Origin: Axinella damicornis
Lineage: Eukaryota; Porifera; Demospongiae; Axinellida; Axinellidae
DNA length: 64,000 nt
NCBI GenBank assembly: GCA_963931865.1
Contig: OZ007513.1
Coordinates: 2,435,988-2,499,987 of the forward strand
Direction: 5' to 3'
The translations under genes were made by a program, and so were the position numbers. Under the pieces are notes generated by a model that saw only the letters and a list, made by a program, of their open reading frames with translations, was not told where the DNA came from and did no database searches. Of this stretch, positions 1-10,229 are shown in pieces; within the stretch, counting starts at the first letter, position 1; each line of letters begins with the position of its first letter.

Positions 1-836
1 AGCAGGAAGTTGACTACATCGACATGACAAGGTCTACCCTCCCTGCATGGGTGCAACTCAACTTGAGTTGGTGGGGGAGAGTGAATCACCCCTGCACTTG
101 ATCAAGAATGAGTGAGTTGGAGTGGATCTGGAGTTTGTGCAGGATGTGTGGGTCAATCTGTGTACTTTATGAAGAGTTGTGCAGGATGTGTGCGTAGATC
201 CATGCAAGAAATTCATGTGTGCAGGATGAGCAGGTGGCACTGTGGACTGTAGGTACTCATTGGTTGCTTGCCTGTGGCTGCTCTTTTCTTGCTTTGGGAA
301 GCCAATTTCATAAAAGAAGTTGGGCATTTGAATTATAATTACTTTTGGCAGATGCAAAAAGTGGGATGTTCCTTCTGAGGCTCCTTCCAATATAAGAACA
401 GTTGGCAACTATGATGTCATGGGGCCAGGATTAACCTCATCCTTCCCCCCCTTCTTCACTTCTAACCGGTGGGTCAAACTGACATACTCAGAAGACCATT
501 ACAAGTTTCAGTTGAGATGTAACAGACATAATGTCTGTGTAGCTAGCTACACAGCAAATATTAACAGGACATAAATCAAATTAAGGCCTAGCAGTGTACA
601 ATCGTGGCAACTTGGTTGGTTATCGTACCTGCTCCATGGCTGCTGTGCTCCTCCACTGTGAAGTACCATCCTTGACCTACTGGGTCAAGCACCAGTGATG
701 ACTTCAAAAGGTTAGTAGCTACAAGCTGCTGCTGTTAAACTCAGACCTCTCTGTTGTAAAATTATCACTTCTGACTGTCCGACCATTTACCAGTGAAATA
801 TAAAATCATGCATCCTTGTACACTTCAGTCTCTATC

Positions 837-837
<1 letters not shown>
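1..837. other. No recognisable gene
   Basis: I see no supported gene here. Short open frames exist on both strands but none resembles a known protein or has convincing splice signals. A short motif (gtgcaggatg) recurs three times around 130-230. The stretch may include an intron of the kinase gene whose exon lies at 885-940. Confidence 0.4.
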
Positions 838-867
<30 letters not shown>

Positions 868-880
868 ACACACACACACC
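838..880. repeat. C-tract followed by (CA)n microsatellite
   Basis: A run of about 16 C is followed by about 14 CA units. It directly abuts the acceptor of the kinase exon at 885, so it doubles as an extended polypyrimidine-like tract. Confidence 0.9.
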
Positions 881-884
881 TCAG

Positions 885-940
885 AGACATAAAGATTGAA
901 AACCTACTGCTAGACAGAAATATGGATGTCAAAATCATTG
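885..940 (+). CDS. Protein kinase catalytic-loop exon (partial gene)
   Basis: A 56-nt exon sits between a CAG acceptor and a GTAGGT donor. It reads (R)DIKIENLLLDRNMDVKII(D), the kinase catalytic loop running up to the DFG motif. The phases fit: the first base completes the Arg of HRD, and the last G would begin the Asp of DFG in the next exon. Catalytic Asp, Lys and Asn are all present. The KIENLLLD wording resembles AMPK-related kinases such as HUNK, MARK and SIK. No other kinase exon is visible; the assembly gap begins 166 bp downstream and may hide one. A single-exon relic is also possible. Confidence 0.6.
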
Positions 941-1106
941 GTAGGTATAAACCCAACCAGTGCTGTCTGCTCATGATCATATTTTGAGGTTAGTAGTGCA
1001 TCATCATATGTTATACCACAGTGCGTGGGTGTCACCATGGCAACTCTTTGATGTACGGCGGGTGATATACCCCTTGCGATAATTAGACGCAGGCTACGAC
1101 TAATCT

Positions 1107-1306
1107 NNNNNNNNNNNNNNNNNNNNNNNNNNNNNNNNNNNNNNNNNNNNNNNNNNNNNNNNNNNNNNNNNNNNNNNNNNNNNNNNNNNNNNNNNNNNNN
1201 NNNNNNNNNNNNNNNNNNNNNNNNNNNNNNNNNNNNNNNNNNNNNNNNNNNNNNNNNNNNNNNNNNNNNNNNNNNNNNNNNNNNNNNNNNNNNNNNNNNN
1301 NNNNNN
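1107..1306. other. Assembly gap (200 N)
   Basis: Exactly 200 undetermined bases, the usual placeholder length for a gap of unknown size. It may conceal further kinase exons. Downstream, 1357-1531 is open on the + strand behind an ACAG acceptor-like site, but I cannot identify the encoded peptide. Confidence 0.95.
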
Positions 1307-1785
1307 AGCAAATATCAAGAGATGTCTTATATGCATGGTATATCTTATTCACACAGCTATCCTGTGCCCCTCAAACAAACCTGAGTAATGTCTGTCCAAT
1401 CTCAGACAGTGGTCTACCAGTGAATATTGAGGAGTTGACCAATGGTAAACATCTGTACACAGTATGGAATTTTGACCTAAATGTAGCGAAAGCCACCAAT
1501 TATCGACACCTACTTTTGCACAATTTGTAATGTTGCTTAGGAATGCGTCAAACAACTTGGCCACCGGTAGAGTCAGCCCTCTGCTCTCTAATTGACAGCA
1601 TTGAAGCTACTTCTGGTTGCTAGTAAGCTTCCATAAACATGCTGGCCAATTTTCATCACTGTGTACGTATCATTGACATTACATAACCACCCATACGCAA
1701 ATTATCAATAACTGTGAAATAATATTAAGCCAAGCGCACTGAGGTCTATGTACATATAACAAGTGAGTCTTTAAAAGACTTGATG

Positions 1786-2366
1786 TGTCTCGGCACGACT
1801 TGGTATCAGCTAGAATCATGCAGAGGACATGGCAGCTGCTTAACCCTTTATTGTGACTGCAAAATCTGTTAGCTATGAGACTTTCAGCTTAAGTGAGCGT
1901 CAATATCCTTGGAGGTTCTGTGTGAGCAAGGGGTGGGTCAGGAATGTTCACCCAAAGGGTGAAAGCAGTATGGTCGTGTCTGGGCTTGATGTTTAGTCAA
2001 CACCTTGGCCAATTCTTTCAGCACTTATCTATAGGCCTATAGCTAGCTAGCTAGAGCTGAGTGAGCTTTAGTATGCACTTGGGATGGCTGAGTGCAGCAC
2101 ACTGGATGGGTGAGTATTCATTGTCCTGAATTAAGTATTAGAGCTAGTAGCAGCAGTCTTGGTAAGAGGATTCATGAGCAGCCATGCAAACCCATAATCA
2201 TTTTTGAAGATCTACTTGCAGGCTATAAATACGCTTGACACCCTATTAAGGGTGTAGAGCATGCATGCAGCACTTGCGCGGGCGCATTGCGAAAAGCGAC
2301 GTACGTACCACGTACGTACGTACCTACGCATCCAGCACTGTGTCTTGGCACTTCGGTGCCGAGACA
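1786..2366. mobile_element. Inverted-repeat element, family A, copy 1
   Basis: The element begins TGTCTCGGCAC and ends with the exact reverse complement GTGCCGAGACA. Its body is closely repeated at 2436-3362, including the phrases catgcagaggacatggcagct and gttcacccaaagggtgaa. No coding capacity is apparent, so it looks like a non-autonomous (MITE-like) transposon. This copy preserves the site that is filled by another element in copy 2. Confidence 0.65.
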
Positions 2367-2435
2367 AAAATTCTATCAGGACCACCCTCTCTACAGTTTA
2401 TCAATTAACAAGTGAGTCTTAAAAAAGACTTGATG

Positions 2436-3362
2436 TGTCTCGGCACAACTTGGTATCAGCTCAGAATCATGCAGAGAACATGGCAGCTGTTTAAAACCCT
2501 TTATGACTGCAAAATCCTTGGAGGTTCTGTGTGAGCACAAAGGGTGGGTCAGGGAGAGGTGGGAATGTTCACCCAAAGGGTGAACGCAGCATGGTAGTGC
2601 CTGGGCTCGATGTTTAGTCAGAGCCAGGTGGGCCATTTTAAATGGACCTAGACAACACCTTGTTCAAGGCCAATTCTTCCAGCAATTATCTATCTAGCTA
2701 GCTAGAGCTGAATGGGTGTAGTTAGAGTCATGTATGTACTTGGGATGGCTGAGTGCTAGTCTCGGAACCAGACTCCCAACCCAAAGGGGAGCATACAGAA
2801 AGCCATTATGGGCTACAGCTTGCATGAGGATTCCTAAGTGCCAATTAAAGGTGATCCAGTGGCTCTCAAGGAGGTGCTGATGAATAATTGAGTTACTACT
2901 AATTCACTGTCTCCACACTTAGCCACCTGTGAAGTGCCACAACCCAATTACATAGCAATCAACCAATCTGATTCATGCCACTGAAATTCCATGGGCTGCA
3001 AATTGCCATGTATGCAACTGTACCAGACTCCCCCTCCCCCTTTGGGTTGGGAGTCTGGTTCCGAGACTAGCTGAGTGCATGTTGAACTGTGTATGGATGA
3101 GTGAATATTCATAGTCCTGATTTAGGTAGCCACAGTCATGGAAAGTAGATTCATGAGCAGCCAAGGAAATCCCATAATCACTTTTGAGGATATACTTGAA
3201 GGCCACGTTTTGACACCCTATTAAGAGCGAGGAGCCGGTTGCTGCACTTGTGCGTGTGCATATTGCGAATGTGACGTACGTAGTACGTATCTATGCATCC
3301 AGCACTGTGTCTTGGCACTTTCTGCATGCTCAGAAGTGTCTCGGCACTTCAGTGCTGAGACA
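2436..3362. mobile_element. Inverted-repeat element, family A, copy 2
   Basis: This copy has the same TGTCTCGGCAC left end and a diverged right end (agtgctgagaca). It is longer than copy 1 because a 313-bp element has inserted at 2757-3069. Near the right end it has an extra internal duplicate of the end motif (tgtctcggcacttcag). Confidence 0.65.
2757..3069. mobile_element. MITE nested in family A copy 2, 9-bp target duplication
   Basis: Terminal inverted repeats of about 33 bp begin TAGTCTCGGAACCAGACTCC. The element is flanked on both sides by GCTGAGTGC (2748-2756 and 3070-3078). Family A copy 1 has a single GCTGAGTGC at the matching place (near 2086-2094), so it is an empty site. A 9-bp (or 8-bp) duplication suggests a Mutator- or hAT-type transposase. 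No coding sequence is inside. Confidence 0.85.
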
Positions 3363-3370
3363 AAAAGGTC

Positions 3371-4389
3371 CATAATTCTCTGTATCCATATTACTAGACG
3401 AATGCATGACATTGCGGGGCGAGGCTGAGCATGAGTAAGTGCGCGTGCAGAATGTTGAACAGCCGAGGCTAACGGAGGATAAACTGCATAACTTCCAAGT
3501 CAACGTATAGCTAATATAGATCCGGCTTCTGCCTCCAAGTCAAGTCAGTAGCTGGATCCAGATGCTGGGACAGCTATAGCTCTCTGATTCTCAGCACAGC
3601 GTGGTTCATTTACGTCGTCGCAGAGGATAACTGATTTATCCTCCATGGTACATCAAAGGATTGCTCACGCACTGTGGTAGAACCTTTGTTATGCTAGCAG
3701 TTCATTTTAGCCTCTAAAATCAACTCGATCCCGCTCCTGCTATGATAGAGGCGAAAGAACAACGGTCAATTGGTTTAGTACCTGTGTTCTTCAGTTTCCT
3801 GTGCACGCAGCTGGGATTCGCCCACCAGACACTGGGAGCGACATACGTACGTCTCCTGCTGGCGGGCGACCATTCTCCTCTCCTTATCACCCTGCCATCT
3901 ATGGTCTCTCAGCTCTTCAGTGGCATTTCGTCTGTGTCTCTGTACTGTATGATGCCTAGCACTTCTAACTCGGCGTCCTCTTGACAAGACTATACAGTGT
4001 ACCGTGTGAAGTGCCTGTGGTTACAACACGTGTTGCGCATTGTCCCGGGGTTCGTACGCATAATTTACACGTGGGGCCCAACTTAAAGTAACAAGACATT
4101 TTACATACATACATGCATACATACATACATACATTAGCCCAGATTTCCACCCCACACTGCACGATCACTTGCCTTGCTTCCGCTCGGCAATTATCATTAC
4201 CCAGTACATACGTGAATGCATGGAGAGGAGACTTGCGGGAAGCAAGTGAATACTTGCTAGCATGAGTGCATAATGAGATAAAGAGTATGTGCTCCTGTTG
4301 CCAGCTGTAAGAGACATTCAAGCTTATACAATGGCGAGAATGGGCATTGTCGTGTTTATGTATTCACAGCCTTGTAAGTGTATCCATGT
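3371..4389. other. No supported gene
   Basis: An open frame at 3742-3984 (+) encodes an 80-aa peptide with one hydrophobic stretch. It matches nothing I recognise and has no obvious splice partners. A short (CATA)n-like tract lies at 4104-4133. Confidence 0.3.
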
Positions 4390-4471
4390 TAGCCTTGTTC
4401 CCATGGAGGCCTCCACGCCCAGCTTTTGTCGCTTGCAGTACAGTTGGGCGTGGAGGCCTGGGAACGAGCTA
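4390..4471. mobile_element. Fold-back element, TAGCCTCGTTCC family
   Basis: A short palindromic element: left arm TAGCCTTGTTCCCATGGAGG, right arm the inverse ending in ggcctgggaacgagcta. The centre contains gcttttgtcgcttgcagta, which recurs in other members of this family in the window. Confidence 0.7.
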
Positions 4472-4675
4472 TGTCCATGTAGCTCGCTCTATACTCACGC
4501 TGCATGGCCAAGTAGCAAAGTATATTGATGAAGCAACCGCGGAACTCATAATCATATTTTGAGCTGCAACTCTGTGTTATAAAATAGAAGTCAGGTACTA
4601 TATATTGTAGGGACGACATTTGCTGCGTGAGTGACCCTGCGCACTTGCATAGTGAGTACACGAATGATGTCCTTT

Positions 4676-4736
4676 GGCCTCGTTCCCAGGCCTCCATTTT
4701 TTGATCGCTTGCAGTAGAAGGCCTGGGAATGAGGCG
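4676..4736. mobile_element. Fold-back element, TAGCCTCGTTCC family
   Basis: The arms are ggcctcgttcccaggcct and its inverse aggcctgggaatgaggc, around the same gatcgcttgcagta core. It lies about 200 bp from the previous copy. Confidence 0.7.
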
Positions 4737-4866
4737 CATTGTCCCAGCCTCGGGGTCGTACGCGTAATTACGTGTGGGGCCCAATAGCAAGACATTTTAC
4801 ATACATACATGTACATTAAAGTGATGGACAGTGGACTCTAAATTGAACCATATCGGCTATGTTTAG

Positions 4867-7800
4867 GTGATTTACTAAGTGCTGAAAATGGAGCTAAGAG
4901 CATGCCAGAGCGCACCCTGGATACTGTGGAGAGCATGCCTGAGTGGACCGTGGACACTGTGAAGAGCATGCCAGAGCGCACCCTGGACACTGTGGAGAGC
5001 ATGCCTGAGTGGACCGTGGACACTGTGAAGAGCATGCCAGAGTGCTACATTCCATGCACAGGTGTGTAAAGCTAGGCATCATGTATTAGGCATGGTCCTT
5101 TTGCTGCCTTGACAAACCTGTTTGTGAATATCACTAGTTCATGCTATTGTGCTGTTGTATTTCGTTGTTCCAGAGGTAGAGATGGTTCAAGAGGAACGCT
5201 TCACATTCAGTAGGAATGAGGAATGTACCTTTGATCGCAGGAAGGGGCAAGGGTTCATCCTCCATATTCCAAAAGGAGCTGTCTCGTCCAGAAATTGTAC
5301 AGTGACAGTGAAGTCCTGTGTAGTCAGCCAGTCGACACCAGAGTTCATATTTCCTGTGGGCTCAAACCTTGTTAGTGGCGTGTACCATATTGCAGCATCC
5401 AGGAAACTGTCAAAGCCAGTGTCCTTCGAAATCCAGCACTGCTCAGTCATCAGGGGTGATTCTCAGCACAACCAGTTGGAGGTAGCAATTGCAGACTCCA
5501 CAATCGGGCCACCCTATCGCTTTAAGCCAATTGCAGGTGGCAGTGTCCGCGTCTTTGACTCATATGTCGAGGTCAAGCTGACACATTTCTCTTTCTTGAG
5601 TTCTTTTTCACGTGTGTTCAGAAAGGCTGCTTCCATTCGCTACTGTGGTCTAGTCTGCTGCCTGAAGAGTTCTGAACTCATGCACACCTGGGAATACCAT
5701 ATTGTTCTGATCAGGAACCTACAACTCTGCATTAAAGTAAGTAACTTTGGATAGCTATGCATTTTGAATCGATGTCAAGTGAATTTGAGTCTGTTGCTAT
5801 TGTGCAGGCTATCAGGAAAGAGTATGCTGCTGCGGAGAGCGTGCAGGAGTTGAGTGTGGATTTTGAGGAGGGAGACGCACTGACTCTGGACAATGTCAGT
5901 GTGGAGGGAACTACCACAAGTGGAGGATGGCATGTTGCTACTAAATGGGACCCTGCCAGAGTAAGTTCTAGTACTCGTGTTCCACTATTTGGACTTCTTG
6001 GTGCTACTGTGAATTGTGTTCACAATTGAATTGATCCCCCCACAGATTGAGAAGGTGGAGGCTGACAAGTTTACTCCAGGGAGAAGTATTCCACAGTGTT
6101 GTGTGCTAGCATCATACACTGGGGATGCCACTACTGCGGGGGCCCTCAGACATGTACTGAATTTCAGTGGAACCCGGAAACCCAAGTCATACCTTCTCTG
6201 CAGAGGTGAGTAAAATGCTTTCATGTCTTAAGTTCCATACTGACCACAGCTATATCCTTCATGGCTAGATGCACAATCAGAACAAAGTGCAAGTGTATCT
6301 TCAGACAGACCCTCAAGACCCTCAATGCCAACCCCAGGTAGGAACATGTCTTGTGACATTGTAGCAGTTCCTAAAATATAAAAAAATGTAATGCTTTACC
6401 CACAGGGCCGTAGAAAGCACAAAAAAACACTCTGTCCGGCCAATATTATGATAGCACAATTACACGCTGCTGAAGGCAATGTGCATAGTAGTGTTGATCA
6501 ATCCGCACAAAGTGCGGAAAACATTTTCCAGTTATCAGGATGGGCTCTCGTGGCACCTTTGTGCTTATGCACTGCAAGCCCACACAAGCCCACGTGGTGT
6601 ATAGACATCAAGTTACTAAACTTAATAATTACGTCATTACTTTTTAGTTTATATAGGAAACCGGGTAACCAGAAATTGTATGCAATAGCAGTAGTGCCCA
6701 ACTTGGCTTTACCACTGACAGTCTTTCTGGGCTGCAGCTAGTGAGTAAAAAATTTGTCACTGCCCAATCTTGGTTTTTATATCACTGGCCACAAATGGGC
6801 AGTGATACCCCCACTGCACTGTAGCCTGGCACTGCACTGTAGCCTCAGAACCAGGGTTTTGCTGTGACAAAGGGCAGACCTGCATAATCAACTGTACTTG
6901 TGGCAGTATTAGCTAGCCATGCACTTACTGACTTATAGTACTGCTTTACAGAGTGCAATGAATGCATGGCTGTGCAGTGACAATTCAGATGGGCTCCAAC
7001 CACACCAGAACATTGGTGTAGTTCTGAATGAGAGGTGTGGATCGCTGGCATGCTTGAGCATCCCTTTTATGGTCTGTACCGTGCACTCCACCTGCCTGTT
7101 GCTTCGTGGAAATCTTGGAGAACTTGTAAGGTGCTGGAACCCATATACTTTCGTGAAGTCTGCAAATTCCTCTGAGGCATACTGTGGTCCGTTGTTGCTT
7201 CGCAGAGCTTCGGGTATCCCATGTCGGGCAAACATTGATTTCAACAAGGTGATAATCGTGTTGGAAGTGGTTGACCCCAGCTTGCACAATTCTGGGTAAC
7301 GAGAGAAATAGTCTAGCTACTAGGAGTAGATAATGTTCTCCTTTCAACTCGAAAAGATCAGTGGCTACCACTTGCCACAGGTATTCTAGCAGTGATGTCG
7401 GTAATAGAGGTTCTTTCCTTGGTCTCGCTTCTTTGGCACACTCTTGGCAGTTTTCAACGAACTGCTGAACTTGACTGGTTACCCTTGGCCACCACACTGA
7501 CTGCCTGACCTGCATTCTACATCTCTCGACCCCTTGATGACCCTTGTGTATCCTTGAGAGTGTCTCCTTCCTGAGGGAAGGTGGTAGCTACTACGATACG
7601 ACTGTTGTACAGGAGGATGTCATCGCACAGGGTGCCTCTGACATTCTAGTACAGCTTCAGTGGACTTCCAATTGAGCCTCTCCCTGGCCACTGAGTCTTG
7701 CAGTAGCTACTCCCTTGCTTGAGAGCACTCAGCATCCTCCACCTGTGCCTGCTGGTACACTTGCAACCTTTGGTGTGGCAGGTACAGAAGGTAGAGTGAT

Positions 7801-10190
7801 GTGGTTGACATAAGCCTCCACTTCCTTCTGGAGCTCCTCGTCACTCCCTTCTCCTGTTTGGGACCGTGAGAGAGCATCTGCAGCATACAGCAGCTTTCCA
7901 GAGACATTGTAGGCATTGTAGTCATACTTTGCCAGTCTCAACCGAAACCTGAGTACACGTGGAGGTAGGTCATCGAGGTGTTTTGTGTTGAGAAGAGGTA
8001 CCAACGGCTTGTGATCCATCTCCACTTGGAATGGTCTCCTGATCAGCAACAACACTGCACCCAATCCAAAGGATGAGGCGTCAGCAGATACTTTGGTGTC
8101 TGCTCGGGGGTTGTACAGTGCCAATACCTTTGGCGCAGCCAACTCTTACTTGATCTCAGAGAATGATCTCTCTTGATCTGGGCCACAGACCCATGTTCTC
8201 TTGCCACTCAACAACTCTCGTAGAGGTTGGCTGATCTCGGCAATCCATGGTGAAAATTTCCCTAGTTGGTTGACAAGGCCCATAAACCTTCGGAGGTCTG
8301 ACGAGCACGTACTGTGGAGGTTCCATTTGGGAGATTGCAGATGTTTTCTCCTGATCAGCACGGTCATGCCCTCCTTGCGTTGGACTGGACTGCAATTAAA
8401 CAGCTCTATAATACTAGAGCTGTTTAATTGCACATATGCACATGCAATATATGCAAATCTCTGAAAAAACAGTCAACGCAAACTTTATGACAACTTACCA
8501 TTCATCTTCGAGTGTTTTCCTGCATGGTTGATCGAAGATTCCACTGGACCAGAGTCGCAAAAAACCATCGCGAAAGTACCGCACCAGAAAGTTCCCAAAC
8601 CACCAAAATCCGGGTCTTCCCTCTTTCTTCAGACGGGCTAGTTCAAAACTGCCTGACTCCCTCACGACGGTTTTCACACAAAACAGCAGCATTTTAGCAA
8701 CACTGGGCATGCAGTGCACGACCCCATTGCTTTTTCACAACTTTGAAGTATCACGAAGTGCTTGAACTTTGAAATTTATTATATACAGACAGCAAACACC
8801 CCCAAAGCTATGAAGGGTTGTCTCCAGCTCTGTATCAAGTTACTTCAGAGCCTGTGGAGGCATCCTCTCCTCAGAGGTCAAAGGTCATGTGCATGTTTAT
8901 TAGTCATGGATTCACAAAGCTGGTATCTATAGAACCGGCAAGGATACACCAATAACCACTTTTTGTTGAGCTCGTTAAATATGCACATGACCTCATTAAA
9001 TATGCACGTGACCTTTGACCTCTCAGTAATCGAGGAGACTGCCTCAACAGGCTAGAAAGCAACTTGAGACAGAGCTGGAGACAACCCATTCTAGTTTTGG
9101 AAGTGTGGCAGTCTAGCTGTATACAGCTTGTTCGATCAGTCTTTCAGCAGTCTTGTCAATCAGTGTCAATTGGTAGCTAACTATTCTGCAATTTGCATAA
9201 CTACTCTTCCCCTTCACTAGTTTTGTAGCTACATGTATTTGGAAGGAGGCTCAATGGATTGTATTTTTCTGTTTGTTTCCCCTCACAGAGATAGATGCTT
9301 CAAGTGTGGATGACTCACCACTAGGTATATATGAAATGTGCATCATACGGTACACAACACAGGAAAAATGACCTGTAAATATGAGACTGGACAGGAATCA
9401 TCATAACTGTCAGCCAAGTCAACACCATCCGTTCACCCATATGAGTCTGTGGTGAGAACACTGGAAGTTTGGCTTTTTCGGTGAATCTGCTGCTTATAGG
9501 AGTGCCAGTAGGTGTAGTTTATGCAGGAAATAGCCGTATAAGTGAAGTGTTCCCACCATGGACTCAAACAGGTGAGCAGACGGTGCAATCATGGAGCAAC
9601 TTTGAAGACAGTGCCTGCCCAGTCCCGATTTACATGCAGTTTTACCTGCATGTGCAAGCTGCGTCTGGTGTAGCTACATGTCATCCACTTGCCTAGCTGT
9701 TATAGCTAGGTGTGCATGAACTCTGTGTGCACAGCTGCAGCTAATTTCTAGTTCTGGTCCTATTCCAATACTTCACAGGTGAACAAGATTTGCATTGCAT
9801 CCTGTCAACGACTATCAAAGTTGCGGCAAGGTGGAAGTTTATTGGAGATTTGTTCCACCTATCTCCTGCGACTCTGGAAACGATCGGGAAAGACTGCTCG
9901 GATTCAAAAGCCTGTCTGCGAGAAGTGATCCTGAGGTGGTTGCAGAATTTGGGCTATGACCACCGACAGTATGGTCCCCCTACATGGAGATGGGTGGTGG
10001 AGGCAGTGGGCAGTCCAGGTGGGGGAGACAACCCTGAGCTGGCCAGGAGAATTGCTTCCCAGCATCCAGAAGGTAGCTACATAGCTAGTCACATAGCTAG
10101 CTACATCCTAAGAGCTGTTCTGTGTCTTTATCTGTGGTTAGTGAGGTATGTACTTGCGATTTAGGTACCAATAGCATGTAGACATAGGAA

Positions 10191-10229
<39 letters not shown>

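Noticed and set aside
910..1352. Minus-strand open frames running across the N gap
   Set aside because: Most of their length is undetermined bases, so they are artefacts of the gap.
3742..3984. Possible 80-aa secreted or membrane peptide as first exon of the ZU5-Death gene
   Set aside because: No donor with matching phase to the exon at 4867 was found, and the peptide resembles nothing I recognise.
4896..5043. CRISPR-like array (also considered for 39628-39975)
   Set aside because: Units are directly adjacent with no unique spacers, and the context is eukaryotic. These are minisatellites.
4598..5082. Minus-strand frames with repeated FTVSTVHSGMLSTVS peptide
   Set aside because: They are the reverse translation of the 33-bp coding minisatellite. 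The + strand frame is supported by splice sites and phase.
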